Shown piece after piece: positions 1 to 12,300 of a DNA stretch of 64,000 nucleotides. Position numbers and translations under genes: made by a program. Each line of letters opens with the position of its first letter. Within the stretch, counting starts at the first letter, position 1. The notes under the pieces are model-generated. The model was not told the DNA's origin. It did not search any database and worked only from the letters and a program-made list of their open reading frames with translations. Location of the stretch: the NCBI GenBank assembly GCA_013399305.1, contig VXAI01000038.1, forward strand, positions 4,752,118 through 4,816,117. Direction: 5' to 3'. This stretch comes from Rostratula benghalensis. Taxonomy: Eukaryota; Chordata; Aves; Charadriiformes; Rostratulidae.

Positions 1-3000
1 TGAACAGAACCAAAAAGAGAGGTGGACAGCACTTAAGCAAAGATCTCTTCTCCTTGACTTTCCTTCCTTACTCTTTTAGATTACATTTCTGCTTTTATTC
101 TGGAGGTCAACCTAGGAATCCATCTTCCCAACTGCTGGCTGTAATTCATAGGCAAGAGAGGAATACTCAACCTTTCTTCTCCCCCTACCCCCCCAATAAG
201 TAGTCTCTTATTTTATCTAGAAAATGCCACATCCTCCATAGAAAGCTTGAAAGTGTCTCTGCCTTTCCATCTGTGCATTTTTCTTAGATGGTATAAACAT
301 AGGTTTGAACACCACTTTAAAGAATAGAGTGAATCCTTGGTCATTGCTCCAATGAATAAATTTTTGTCTAAAAGCAAGGGGAAGGAAAATCTGACTCTTT
401 CTGGCCATTTTGAAAAAGAAAACAATTCCAGGGATTTTTCAATATTTTTTTTAAGAGGAAATTAGTTTGTTTGCAGTATGCCTTGATAACTACTTATCCC
501 AAACCTTTAGAAGAATGGGCAGAGGAATGCTTAGTTTGCCATCTGCAGTGAGGTACGTGACACTTAGCTTTTTCAGAACTTAATTAATTGTTTCTCGTCA
601 TTTAGAGAAGCTGAGATTTTTTTTTTATCTGAAGAACTTTTGTATTGAGCTCCCTCTTTGGTTTATATGCTACCTAGAGTCCGTGTAATCCAAGGGTATA
701 GCTTAAAGTTGTGTCTTTGAATCTGAAAGTTGGAATTCTTTGTAATATATGTATTACACATTTAAGTCTCCTTTTCAAGCTGTGATATCTGTTTTGGGGT
801 GATTATGCCGTTTTAAATAATGCTCTATTTATTTGCTCAGTCAAACAAGGTCTGCGAACAAAGCTGACCTGGTATTTAAGTGCAGTTTCAGCCAAATTGT
901 TTGTTATTCTGCTACTGTGACATACATTAATAGTCCTATATATATCATATATCTTCCAACTGTAACTTCCCAGCCGTTACTGATCGCATAAAGATTATTT
1001 TTCTCACTTACAGTGCTGCTGTCTATGGCATAGAAAGAATGAGGAAAAGCTTGTAACAGTAATGCTACATAAATAGTACTTTCAGACCAGGGAGAGGAAT
1101 ACAGTGTGTCCAAATGAAGAGTAAAGAGAATTTTTGAGGGAGAGCAACCTGATTTGGAATGAAGTCAGGAACCCCATGGCTAATGAGCTCATACTCACAA
1201 CCCTCCCGTAAGGCAAATTATGAACTCAGGCCCAAAAGTGCAGGGCATCAAAAATATATCAGTAATTCCATGTATTTCATGAAATATAAAAAATATTCAA
1301 TAATATCTGAACTCATTATTTAAATGACAACAATAGGATAACATTTAAATCTAGAATAAATTTCTATGAGAATTATGCTACCATTCTAAGGGGAGTAGAA
1401 AATCTGTCTCAATATATGACAGTAGAGTCTTCCTGCTTTTTTTTTTTTTTTTTTTTTTCCCAATCCGTTTCAAAGGCCAACAGATATTCTATAATGGGCC
1501 TTTTCTTTCCCAAAGCAAGCATCTGAGGAGGCCTTACATTTGATGCTCCATTTCCCAAACTAAAATCCCCTGCCTTGACATTGTTCAAGGTGAGCTTAAA
1601 TAGGGCAAGACACATGCTGTTCTTACAGCTGTATTTGTTCAGGTGCACGGTTCCCAACTGCATGGGGCTACCCACTCCCAGTACTAAATGTCAGGAGACA
1701 GAAAAAGGGGAAATGTGTAAGGAGGAAAATTTTTTTTAAGGGTCCTGCTTTGGTAAAACATATGCAGTAGCCAAAAGCATTATAATTAACAGTATCAAAT
1801 ACATGATTTTACTCTTTCCTGCTGTGAAAGAAAACAAATTATATCATTCTTTCATGCTGATAATGTTCAGATTTGATTGCATTTAAGCAACAGAGGAGTG
1901 CCCTCCTCTTTTTTTCCAAAGAACTGCAGGCTCTACCTTTATTTTAATTTCTTTTAGAGTCCTTATTAAAGAAAATAAATGTTAATGGGATGCCTCTAGC
2001 AGTATAATTAAAACTTTCTGGCTTGATTAAAGTATGCATACTGTCAACTGCTACACCGTAAAAGATTCTGCCATTGACATTTTGGAATATGCAATGCATT
2101 CAGGGGAAAATGTCCCAAAGGGGGTTTACTTTCTTCTAAGTAAGCATAATTCATGACAAGATTTAAAGAAGAAAACCATGAAGTGAACTAAAATAAACAA
2201 GAGACCGGTAATTGTGAGTGAATCTTACTAATGTTCAACCAAAAAATGATGCTTTATTCCCAAGACAGGGCATTATACATTTATATATAAATAATGAGAT
2301 GTTATATAAAAATGTGTGTGCTACAGACAGCATTGGTATCTAGGCATCTGCCTTGCTTACTAATGAGGCTACAACACCAGAGCGAGTCATGTTGCCAAGG
2401 AATATGTTCTTGTATGCATTTCTGAGAGATTTCAAGATCTGAGTGTTTCATTCAAAAAGGAGGGGAGTTGAGAGGAAGGGGAACATATGAGTAGGTGTGT
2501 GAAACGTGAAGAGGTAAGGAGGCCATAGCAATGTGCAAAATTACTGTATGTACTAACACAGATTATCTTCTCATCAGGGAGTGAAATAAACTCCCCAGTC
2601 AAGTCAAAGGAGAGTAAAAATTTTTCATTTATAATAACTTGTAGATGCTGGAAATGGTTCGCATAAAATGACAAGAGAATACATTTTATCACTCAATTCT
2701 CTTTAACAGTCCTACTCTTACTTTTTTTCTTTTCTGTTTTATTTTTGTAAGTGACTCTGGAATTTGTCTAGTTTAGAAAGCAATTACACTTTGATTTACT
2801 TTAGTTAGTTGTTTTCAGTGTACACAGGCTGAAGTTTGAAACATGCTGCTGAGCATTTAGCAAGAAACAAAAAGCAACCCTATAGCATTCTGCTTTTTGC
2901 CTCTTTACATGTATTTGTTTGGCTCAGGTCTACAGCTTGTTTAGGACCCAGATCTGCAGTACATGAGACTGACTCTGATGTAGGTGCAGGTGTGATACTG

Positions 3001-3102
3001 CACTGAGTGAGTAAATTCAAACATGCAAAATTTCAAACATCTTCTGTGTGGAACTATTCAGGTAAATCTGTCTATGTAAGTGTAAGCCGTGTCCAACATT
3101 TG
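1..3102. other. Unique AT-rich non-coding DNA, no gene seen
   Basis: No gene is recognisable here. Open frames on both strands are short (up to 88 codons), low in complexity and without domains, and one of them reads through the T run at 1437-1458. No CR1 or LTR text is apparent. The sequence has AT-rich composition and few CpG, as expected of intergenic or intronic vertebrate DNA. Exons short enough to lack a long open frame cannot be excluded by eye. Confidence 0.7.
1437..1458. repeat. Poly-T homopolymer (22 T)
   Basis: An uninterrupted run of 22 T. On the minus strand it reads as poly-A and creates the lysine run in a spurious 88-codon frame at 1409-1675. I see no retroposed gene body next to it, so it is called a simple repeat rather than a retrocopy tail. 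Its length is likely to vary between individuals and assemblies. Confidence 0.9.
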
Positions 3103-3425
3103 TCATAGAACCATAGAATGGTTAGAGTTGGAAGGGACCTTAAAGATCACCAAGTTCCAATGCCCCTGCTCTGGGCAGGTGTCCCTACACCTCCCACCAG
3201 ATCGAGTTGCTCCAAGTCTCATCCATCCTGGCCTTAAACACTCCCAGGGATAGGGCATCCACAGCTTCCCTGAGCAACCTCTTCCAGTGTCTCACCACCC
3301 TCAGAGTCAAGAATTTCTTTCTAGATCTAATCTAAAGTTCCTCTTCCAATTTAAAGTAGTTGCCCCTTGTGCTGTCACTACAATTCCTGACAAAGAGTCC
3401 CTCTCCAGCTCTCCTGTAGGCTTCC
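3103..3425 (-). mobile_element. CR1 LINE, 5'-truncated 3' end (minus strand)
   Basis: Read on the minus strand, this is the 3' terminal part of an avian CR1 retrotransposon. The 3' tip lies at the left, where the plus strand reads tcatagaaccatagaatgg, the inverse of the usual tail made of ATTCTATGA-like units. Further in are the familiar CR1 3' segments: a block around 3120-3180 that mirrors the tip at 14641-14744 in the opposite orientation, then the decayed end of the ORF2 coding region through about 3425. About 320 bp remain of an element that is about 4.5 kb when complete, which is typical 5' truncation. It carries enough substitutions to be long dead. The 65-codon plus-strand frame at 3287-3484 is antisense to it and is not a gene. 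The subfamily is not assigned. Confidence 0.9.
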
Positions 3426-3427
3426 TA

Positions 3428-3457
3428 ATTTGCATATTTGCATATCCCTGTTTGCAT
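3428..3457 (+). promoter_or_regulatory. Cluster of octamer-like (POU-type) motifs
   Basis: ATTTGCAT occurs twice back to back at 3428-3435 and 3436-3443, and a third, GTTTGCAT, follows at 3450-3457. ATTTGCAT is the consensus octamer bound by POU-domain factors such as Oct1. The cluster sits directly at the truncated edge of the CR1 fragment. That it binds anything is inference; a short tandem duplication in AT-rich DNA would give the same pattern. Confidence 0.3.
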
Positions 3458-4880
3458 ATTTGTGCTTTGGGACATTTTAACTGAGACTTAGTAAGAAGGC
3501 AAAGCAGTGATCCACCAAGATATGATGGGTTTTAAATCTTCTGACACCCAGATAAAAAAATCTCTTCCCACTGACAACCAATTCTTTTGTTACAGCATTG
3601 CACATACCATTCTGCCACTGGATGTTCTGAATGCTGATCCTGGCATTCTCCTGTATTAACCAGACCTTGCCTCTGGATTCTTAAGTATAGCAGGTTTTAA
3701 AGACTTGTCAGACAAATCTAAAATCAAAACATTTATTTGCACTAAGCCACTCTGCAATTGTGTGAAAAATCCTTCCTACTAATAGAGCCTTAATATATAA
3801 TTGTCTGTTGTGACTGACATGTAGTGTGCATACACTCACTTTACTCCTTTTCTTCTTAGATGATAGTAGTGGTACACACAGATGCATCAAGATTACACAC
3901 CTTCCTCAGGACAGTGGCCTAATTCATCTGGCTTTGTGCGAGGCCTCATTTAGTTTAAAAATCAGTTGTTTTCCAGCATGAGTCATACCAAGCAGAAATA
4001 GCCCTTTAGAAGGCTTAATAGTCTTTCTCTCACTAATTTTATTTCCAGATATCTCTGGTGATTCAGATTTAACTGTGGCTCAACTTGGAAATTTTTGCCA
4101 TATGTGTTTCCCTGAGATGTTATGTAATTTTTCATAGTCCAAAGAACCTCAGTTATTAATACGTTTTACTCGAAGCAGAATTATTAATGAAGTGGGAAAG
4201 ATAAAAAACTAAAGGAAAATGGTCGATTGATTGTTGTTGATTTCATATTCTTTGATAGCCACAAGGTTATGTGCTATCTTGTAAATGGGCCGTGAGTTTA
4301 TTTTCTCTCAAGAAGAAAAATGTCCCTGAACACTACAGGGAAAATTGGTTTCAAGACTCAGTTCTAAATTTAGAACTGTCATTAATTGTCAGCTTCTGTG
4401 AGGATCAGTGTTTTTTAATGATTTCTTATTGTGGATTGCTTTCTAACTTACATTTTCACTTTGAATAAGTGTTTCTCTTTTGAGCTTTTGGGGGCATAGT
4501 GATCTTGGGAAAACTGAAATTTTGTCTTTGCCCTTTTCTAGCATGAGGATTATATTAAAAACTGTTACCATCTGTAACTAAACTAAGCACAGTAATTTGC
4601 AGATTTTTAATAGACATCACAAATATGTTCAGGCTTTAACACCTTTATGTATTCTACTGAATTTGTAAGATGGAACTTTAAATGTAAGCTGCTCCCGTGT
4701 AGAGGAAGGATAAAAGAAAGTGATCAGTATTTGAGCTTGAAAGTATTTTGCAGACAATTGGTTACAAATTTCAGGTTATCTATTCCAGTTTATGTCATTC
4801 ATTTATCACAATTGTCCATTTTCACTCTTGTGATTTGGGCTGTGGTGGCCACTGAAATAAATGACAGATGCTCTCATTAA
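3458..4880. other. Unique AT-rich non-coding DNA, no gene seen
   Basis: No recognisable gene, repeat family or RNA gene. The open frames (up to 77 codons, for example 4647-4880) show no domain or conserved motif. The right end runs into the diverged LTR, whose exact border is not visible. Confidence 0.65.
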
Positions 4881-5580
4881 CTACTCTCCCCTTCAGAGAA
4901 GTGAGTACATTTCCCTTCTGAGGAGAGGAGAGAAAATGAGAGAGAGACTCACGAGTTGAAAACAAATGAAATATTAATAACAAAAATTAAAAATAAATGT
5001 AAAGACATTAATAAGAAATTAAAGAAATATATGCAATATATACAATCTGTACTGAGGTTCCAGAATGATCACATCACCAGCAGGCATTGGGAATGTCCCA
5101 GACTGGACTCAGGGACAGACTGGATTCTGGATCTTGATTCAGGAACTCATGAATCAGACAGACAGAGTCCTCCTCACACACCAGCCATTGAAGACAGAGG
5201 CTGACTCCTTTGATCCCTCAGTTTTTATACTGTGCATGGAGCAGATGGGATGAAATACCCTCTCGGTCAGGTCTGAGTCACCTGTCCTGTCTGCTTCTCC
5301 CTGCAGGTGGGACCCTCTCTGCTCTTCTGCTTCCCGCCCTCCAATGGAGCACTCAAGAAAGTGAGCTGACCTTGGTTGCTGCAGCGTTAAGTAGAAGCAG
5401 GAGCCTCTCTGCATACCATACCTGGGCATAAGTTAGAAACAATCAGGTCTTAAGACTCCAGAAGCAGACACTGTTTCAAAAATATCCCTGCAGTTTCAGA
5501 GTTCAGTTAGATAGAAGAAAGCTGCAAAGTAAAATTACTGAAAAGAAAGTTCTGTTTCACCTCAAACCTGAAACTTGCAA
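4880..5580 (-). mobile_element. Degenerate solo LTR, avian ERVL-like (minus strand)
   Basis: The layout matches the common avian ERVL-type LTRs read on the minus strand. The right part (about 5400-5580) resembles the start of U3. A GC-richer block follows (5230-5400). A TATA-like element, TATAAAAA on the minus strand, lies at 5222-5229. Next comes a T- and ATT-rich stretch (about 4960-5060). Last is a block around 4945-4975 resembling the R/U5 text next to the polyadenylation region of such LTRs. No gag, pol or env coding text lies on either side, so it is most likely a solo LTR left by recombination. The borders are approximate and the terminal TG/CA dinucleotides were not identified. Overlapping open frames (4956-5204, 5065-5253, 5154-5429 minus, 5210-5431) are by-products of this GC-richer block. 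The family call rests on memory of related elements. Confidence 0.65.
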
Positions 5581-8506
5581 GGGAGAAAAGTAGTAGAAGT
5601 GTAGATCAAAAGATGCAAGTATTTACCATAAATGGGAAATTTTATATAAAATACCTTGAACAGTTTTTTTCTGTCAGTCAGAGGTGATCAAATTAACAAA
5701 AATATTCATGTCCTTTAAAGCAGCTGTGTAACTGAAAGAAATTGTGTATAAACATTTTCTGTATTTGATTGGTTGTTCAATAGCCTAATAAACATGTTTT
5801 AATTAACATAGTATAGTGCCTCAAGAACGACCAGGGTTGTACGGAACGGATTGTCAGGTAATTGTAAATTGGTACCCACCAGGTTTTTAAGAATGAAATG
5901 TAGCAAAATTTGTTCCTTTCAGTTATGATTTTCACAAAATTCTATGTAGGACCTCAGTTATGAAATTTTTGTTTTGGCATCTTTATATCCTTCTCCGGTT
6001 GCTTCTTTTTCTGTGGTGAAATGTCACGGTCTAGATAGTCTGTTGTTTGGCAAACATTGTCAGCCAGCATTGTCCATGAAAGGTGTAATTGCAGTGTCCC
6101 CCATTCATCTAATCCCTGTCCCCATGCTGCCTTACCACTTGTTTTGGCACAAGTGCTTGTATGACCATATGGTGCATCTGATGATGGAACTGATTCACTT
6201 TATTACTATTGTTTTTAACTATATTTTCTCCCAAACAGAGTGGTTGCCAACTCATTTACAGAGTGTGTATGTTCAGCTACATACTCTCCTGGGGTGTCTT
6301 ATATAAGTTTTTGTATACCTCCTTGTCAGCCTAGCCTTTACAGGTTGGTTTTTTCTACGGTGTTTTTTTTGTTTTGGTTTTTTTTTAGTTTGGGTGGCTG
6401 GAAGTTATAAATACACCTTCTGCTTTGCGGTCAGTTCTTTTCTTCTTTTTTCTAATATTCAAAACTTTCCCTAACTGAGTGCTGAGAGCTTATATTCTCT
6501 TAGAATAGTTGTAAGTATTTTAGAACCCATGCCTGTGTATATATTCTTAGGGATTTTTTCCCCTCTGTGTATTAATTTGTATTTATTCATACTGGATATC
6601 AGTTGCAGTTTTATTGCAAACCATGTTGTCTTGTGAGATCTTTCTGCACTTGTTTGTGGTAAGTTTTACTTTTGATAATTATGAAATAACTAGCATGGAC
6701 ATATTTGTATTCGACTATTTTCGGATCACATATGGGTGTACATATGTATATATATATGTGTGTGTGTGTGTGTGTACATCTGCAACACAGGTTCAGGACA
6801 TATTCCTTATGAGACTCTGCTGCTAAACTCCTTCATTGTGCAACCTTATAATGAATTTCTGCCTTTGCTTTCTTGTTTAACACCTTTAACAAAAGGTTCT
6901 TCTTTTTGCTTTCAAGAAAAAATAATTTTGTTTCAAGTGACGGCAAAGGCTTTTTTTGCTTTTGCTGTCTACTGTCTGAAGTGTTTGGAAGTTGACGTTT
7001 ATAATATCATGAGGATTTATCTTCTGATATTTACTGATTCCTTTAGAAAACAATAATATTTTTTGTGGGGGCGTGACTTCTGTGTGTCAGAAGCAGTTCT
7101 TCCTGTCTCTCTTTATTTTTTTTTTTGGAAATAATTGAAGTGTACGAGGTAGCTCTGATTACTGCTGTACAAAAGTGCTTTCTGTACAATTGAACTATTT
7201 GGTTAAAATGAAAAAAAAAGGCTCTTTATTTGACTGAAAACCTGTGCTGCACTGCACACTTCTGCTGAGTGGACAGAAGGGATGACTTTCGAAGAATATC
7301 AGCCTTTATGACTTACTATATTTGGCCTGCAGAGATGCACCTTTCATTATTCTAAAGCATCAATCCCTCTAGTTTTTCTTTACAAAGAAATAGAAGAGAT
7401 TTTACTATGGGTTAGTACAGTAAACTGAATCACAGAATAAGGTAATGTTAAACAAGTTGAGAACAGTCCTTCAGTTTCTTGAAGCAAACGGTAGCTTTTG
7501 GATTTAGGTAAGAAATCATGAAATAAGGGCCAATAATGAAAATGTTTTGTACTGTATATATCTGGGATGATTGAGCAAGTCATATTGTCATCAGTGTTTA
7601 AATAATACCTATTTATTTTCTGTTTGACATGCTGGGGGGATGGATGTGTTTGTGCATCCTTTAACATGTCCAACTTATGCTTGCTAGATCAAAGGTTCCC
7701 TGTGACAAAAAGAGAAGCAAGATGTTGAGAGAAGAAACAGGTATGGAATGAAGTATCCTTTCAGACAGCTAAAAAAGTAGGAATAGTTTCCTTTTATGTT
7801 TTTCAGATCACACTGTAAGAACAGGGTTGATTAATAGGGTAAGAGTTTTCTCTGAGAGAGTGTTCCCAGTTGATTAGAATTTTTTCCAAATTTCATTGAG
7901 TCTTAGATGATGGTAATTTATCAGAGAGGTTGGGCTGGCTTTCAGTGGTTCAAGGAATTATTTTTTTTCTTGTAAAACAAAGGAAGAACAAGGGGAGGAG
8001 AGAAAGATAGGCTGAAAGGAAAGACAGATTAATCAAGAGGGAACAGAATAAGATACAAAAAAACCTCACCGAGAGCAACAGACTTAAGTATCACAGCTTG
8101 TTTGTTCTTCTCTTCAAATGCAGTCTTTTAAGGCTCTAGGGACAGAGATAAAAAAGCAAATGGAGCAAAAGATAGATTAAAAAGAATGAGGATGTAACAG
8201 CCACTGCAATTTGGAGAATACCAGAATTTTCTCATACCTGCTGTAAGCTTAGTCCTGGAACACTTTACTATGAAAGCCTTTAATTCTCCTTTTATTTGTA
8301 GTTTTTACAGTGGATTTAGTGTCATTTATTTTAATGGTGCTATGTAAGAATTGTATCAGTGCACAAAAAATAGCATTTTGCTTTGTTTATTGAAACTATA
8401 ATATTAAGGGAGTGTTATTTCTGGTTAAATATTCAGTCTGGTGTGTCTTGGGAATTTATAAGATTGCTTTATGTGAAATCTCTTAAAAGACATTGCCCAC
8501 TTGTTT
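5581..8506. other. Unique AT-rich non-coding DNA, no gene seen
   Basis: No gene recognised. The longest frames, 110 codons at 5974-6306 and 106 codons at 6736-7056, have no domains, and the second begins in a TA/TG microsatellite. A T-rich, G-interrupted stretch lies at about 6340-6390. The rest is featureless AT-rich sequence. Confidence 0.65.
6746..6776. repeat. (TA)n(TG)n dinucleotide microsatellite
   Basis: A run of alternating TA passes directly into alternating TG over about 30 bases. This compound dinucleotide repeat is common in vertebrate DNA and is likely polymorphic. The alternating purine-pyrimidine pattern could in principle adopt Z-DNA, but it is short. Confidence 0.9.
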
Positions 8507-8531
8507 AATGGGGTCATTAAATGACCCCATT
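8507..8531. repeat. Perfect inverted repeat, 12-bp arms, 1-bp centre
   Basis: The left arm AATGGGGTCATT and right arm AATGACCCCATT are exact reverse complements separated by a single A. No repeat family or gene lies near, so no function is assigned. Confidence 0.9.
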
Positions 8532-9100
8532 CAGTCAGGACAAAGACTTCAGAATTTCAAACCTGGTCTTCTATTCATGTATATGCGAAGTGTCATAAAT
8601 ATTAATTTCCTGTTTTGACTGTATGGCTGGAGCATCCATTAAACTAGAAGGAAACATCAGTATTCCACGTGGAAGTGCATTTCCTGTATGCGCTTAAGCT
8701 TCATTTAAGAACTACGACATAAATACACTTAAGATGCATTTAACCAAACAAAAAGGAATTTCCAATTACAGAGAAAAAGCCTTTGATGATTAAGCCAGCC
8801 TACCACTGTTCTTAAATTTCCTTACATCAAAGCAAGCCCCACAGAAGAAACTCTGAAGACATTTTCTCCTTGTAATTTCTAGATTGGGCCTTTCTGTGGT
8901 TACAGACAAAATCCAAATAGCCCACAGTGGAAATAAACCTCCCTGTTAACCTTCTTCCATTTAGGGCCTTTTTCTGTAATAAAAGAGTGTCTACTTTCTT
9001 TTTCTGTTTGCTTGGCCTTAGCTTTTAATTGCTGAGATATATGCAAGTTAGATCCAGTAGCTGCAATAAAGAAAGATTATCAGCTGTCATGATTACTGAC
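8532..9100. other. Unique AT-rich non-coding DNA, no gene seen
   Basis: No gene, RNA or repeat family is recognisable. The stretch leads into the CpG-dense patch at 9101-9334. Confidence 0.6.
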
Positions 9101-9334
9101 ACGCTCGGCAAATTCAGAATCTGTTGACCTTCAAGCGTATTGGAAACCCATCTGCTTAGACAGGCTTTTGCCTGATAGGGGGCGTTCTTTGTCTAATTGC
9201 ATTGTTATCTCTTTCCTCCTGTTAACTACAATCAATTTCACATGCACGCACAGAGCGCTGTTTAGCGGGTAAGACAGACTGTTTTCCTCGAGTCCTTTCC
9301 CCAAAAACCTCGTGCGCGTTTGAATGTGATGTAC
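9101..9334. promoter_or_regulatory. CpG-dense patch, candidate regulatory or conserved non-coding element
   Basis: Twelve CpG dinucleotides fall within 234 bases, including TCGTGCGCG at about 9310-9318, while the neighbouring kilobases have only isolated CpG. Just upstream (about 9080-9100) is CAGCTGTCATGATTAC, which holds an E-box (CAGCTG) and a TGTCA half-site of the kind bound by TALE homeodomain factors. The patch is far too small for a housekeeping CpG island and shows no TATA or coding exon. CpG retention suggests an unmethylated, possibly conserved element. That is inference, since conservation cannot be seen from one sequence. Open frames here (9131-9364 and 9222-9431, minus) carry no known domain. 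Confidence 0.35.
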
Positions 9335-12300
9335 GACTGTCTCTGCCCCTAACTGGAGACCCATGTAGCTGAAATTGCCTTCCTAAATGAAGGCTAAGGG
9401 AGAAATTTTGACAATTCCACCACCATTTCATTCTTTTAATAGCTTTACTATTGGCTGTCCCAATGCATTAATTTACAGTGAAGCTAAACTGAATTAGTCA
9501 TATCTATAAAAGCTCTTCAGGGTTGCACTTGTTATACTAAACTGAAGTATTTCCAGCTGGTATGGCAGCTTGTGAGGCTTTTTTTGGCAAAAACGTCATG
9601 TAATTTACCAATAGGTACAAAATAAGAGTTACTTCCAATTTGTTTTACGGGTCTTACTACATCAGTGATAAATGCAGTTGCTCATGGAGGTTGGGAAAGT
9701 TCATCAGATGCTACTAATATAGTTCACACAAAACACCATATTCTGCACCTTGCTTTACCAATTTGACATGGCAAATGGAATGTTCCTCAGACAGCCTTTT
9801 ATATAATGGGGTTCAGGGATTGTGCAGGCATATTACTATTTCAACAAAGTAAAAATAAATGGCCATGATCTTTCCTAACGCTTGGTCTTAGACTGTTTTG
9901 AAAGCCAGAAAATGCAGCCATTGAGGCTTCATTTTCCAGTTCTGACTATTGAATATTAGCATGCATTTTCCCCGTCTCCGTGTTGATTATGAGGATATTA
10001 AGAGTATACTTGAACATGAAGAGCTTCTCTTGTGAATTAGTTACAATGGTATTAGAATTAATTTTTTCTAGGTTCTTAACAAATTGTGCCTTTCCTTTCT
10101 AAGTATTCTGTTTCAGGTGCTTAGTCCATAACTTTAAAGGTGAAAGCGGGGAATTTTTGTTAACTGAACTAAGCTGAGGTTCTGTTTAGGGGAAGGTAAA
10201 ACAGTTATTGGGGGTAAAGGCTACTTGAACACAGAAGTGGGAAAAATCAGGTTAGTAAGAGCAGCTGTTTCAAGAAGTCTGGGTGTACTTCTCAGAAGGT
10301 TACATGTTAAGTACTCCTGATTCCTGTTAGACCTACCAAAACCAGCATCTGATTTTTCCAGGCATTAACCTCTGTGAAAGTGGATGCTAGAGGAGAGATG
10401 GAACTAAGGATTATAAGTGAAATTACTCTTACTTAAACACCGCGTTTTGTATCATATTTACCAAAATGTCTCTTAGAAATTATTATTGGCTTGCCTATCC
10501 CAGTATCAAATACAACATTTGGGTTTATGTTCACCGCTTGATATGGCATTTCTTCACATGACCATTGATCTGTTTTTATTCTTATTCTATTCTACCACTA
10601 TTTCACCTTCTGTTAATTCATCCACGGGCTTCAGATTTATTAACAGCTATATCTTATTTTTGTTGTCCAATGTACTCCTAACTCTGAAGTGTAAATTTGA
10701 TGAGTCTTCAGCAGCTAATGAGGTGAAAGAGTTTAAAAAAACAAAAACTCCTTTCCTTTCTGAGCTATGTTAACATGAGTTTGTTTAAGTGTTGGCTTTT
10801 GTTTTTTCATACGTTTTGTTAAACAATTAAACATACTTATGCGCTGGTGATGTGAGTGTTTTCTTACAGATGAACTTTCCTATCCTTGGAGTTGCATAAA
10901 ATATTCAGTGGATCCAGGCATTCATGTCAGTAACCTCAGATGCTGGATTGGTGCTACTGGTTTGAATCCTTTAAGCCAAGATGCATAAATCAAGTCTTTT
11001 GATACAGCAGGATCCGTGAATGAAGACTTCAGAGATCAATGCAGTAGGGGTGGTCTTGGGAAAGGTATGATCTCGGGCCAGGCTTTCTTTTTTTGTTTTT
11101 AACACAAGCCCTCAAATTCATTTTATAAAGTACATTAAATTGCCCAGTGTTGCACTAAGGACATTAGAAGTCACAAACTTTGGTAAAGGATAGAGCCTTG
11201 CACAGTCTCAAACAGACTACAAGGTTTAGGTACCTTAAATTTTATGAAGAATGATATTTAAAAGTCATTAAGTAGTAAACTGAAAAAAAAATTTCCCTGA
11301 TTCAAAATTGGATTAAATTATTTGTTCCCTTCAAAAAATTTCTTTCAGTGAACTAAAAAAATAGCAAAAATAACTACTTAAAAAGAAAAAAAAAAACTTT
11401 AAATCTGCTTCAAAAAATTTGAAGTAAATTTACTGTGAGTCAACTATGTTCTATTAAAAAAGTAAATTTAGCTATCTTCACTTAGGAAAAAAAAAATACT
11501 CAGAGGCAATGGAGCACTAGGCCTAAGTTACGATGTGGCCTAATGGGAAACACGGTAAAAATTGAATTTAAGTGCAGATTTGCTCTAGAGATGCAGTGAA
11601 CCGTCTTCACTACAGAAGTACAACCTTTTTCCCTTAGGATTCTTAAGCAAGAGGTTTTCCTCCCTCTCTTTCCTTTATGTGTGGTAAAATCTTGGTTATT
11701 ATAGTGACTGGATTATATATTTTAATAGTACTCAGACATCAAATACAATTATAATTATTTTAAAGGCATGTATTATTTTATAGATATAGAATTGTATAGA
11801 TTTTCCTTGGCTTTCTGGGTACTTAAATCATAATTTCTGTTTTGTTATAAATATTTAATACATTGTATATTATTTAATTTATCATCTGATTGTTGCAGTA
11901 GACTTTCACACAAATGAACCCACAGACTATAAATTTGTTCAGTTCTTGGCACTGTTTTTGCCTTTTCTAAGAAATACTGGCATTGTCTGGAGTTCTTGAT
12001 CAAAAAAATTCCCCTTTTCTAATTTCCAGAGTCTTTTGCTTTTCATGTTAATTGTGTGACTTTTAAAAGGCACAGCTGCTGTGGTAAGTGCTACAGTTTA
12101 TAGGAGCTGACGGAGGGCTGAGAGCCAAAGACTCTTGCCTTCTCCTTCTGTGGAAGTGAACCATGAGACCCGGCAGAAATTGTTACTTCTGTTTGAGGTG
12201 TATCCTTCTAAATAATAAATGACAGAATACATCTGTCCAACTGAATCTTAATTCAACTGACCATAAATCTCTCTAATGAAATCTGAAATTAAAGACTACA

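Noticed and set aside
5154..5429. 91-codon minus-strand frame and overlapping plus-strand frames
   Set aside because: They lie inside the LTR, in its GC-richer segment, and match no retroviral or host protein.
10955..10985. GGTTTGAATCC, similar to a tRNA box B
   Set aside because: No box A at the right distance and no T-stem or acceptor-stem pairing around it.
12030..12083. 54-nt segment with a good acceptor and GTAAGTG donor
   Set aside because: One open frame is expected in so short a piece; the peptide is unfamiliar and no flanking exons were found.
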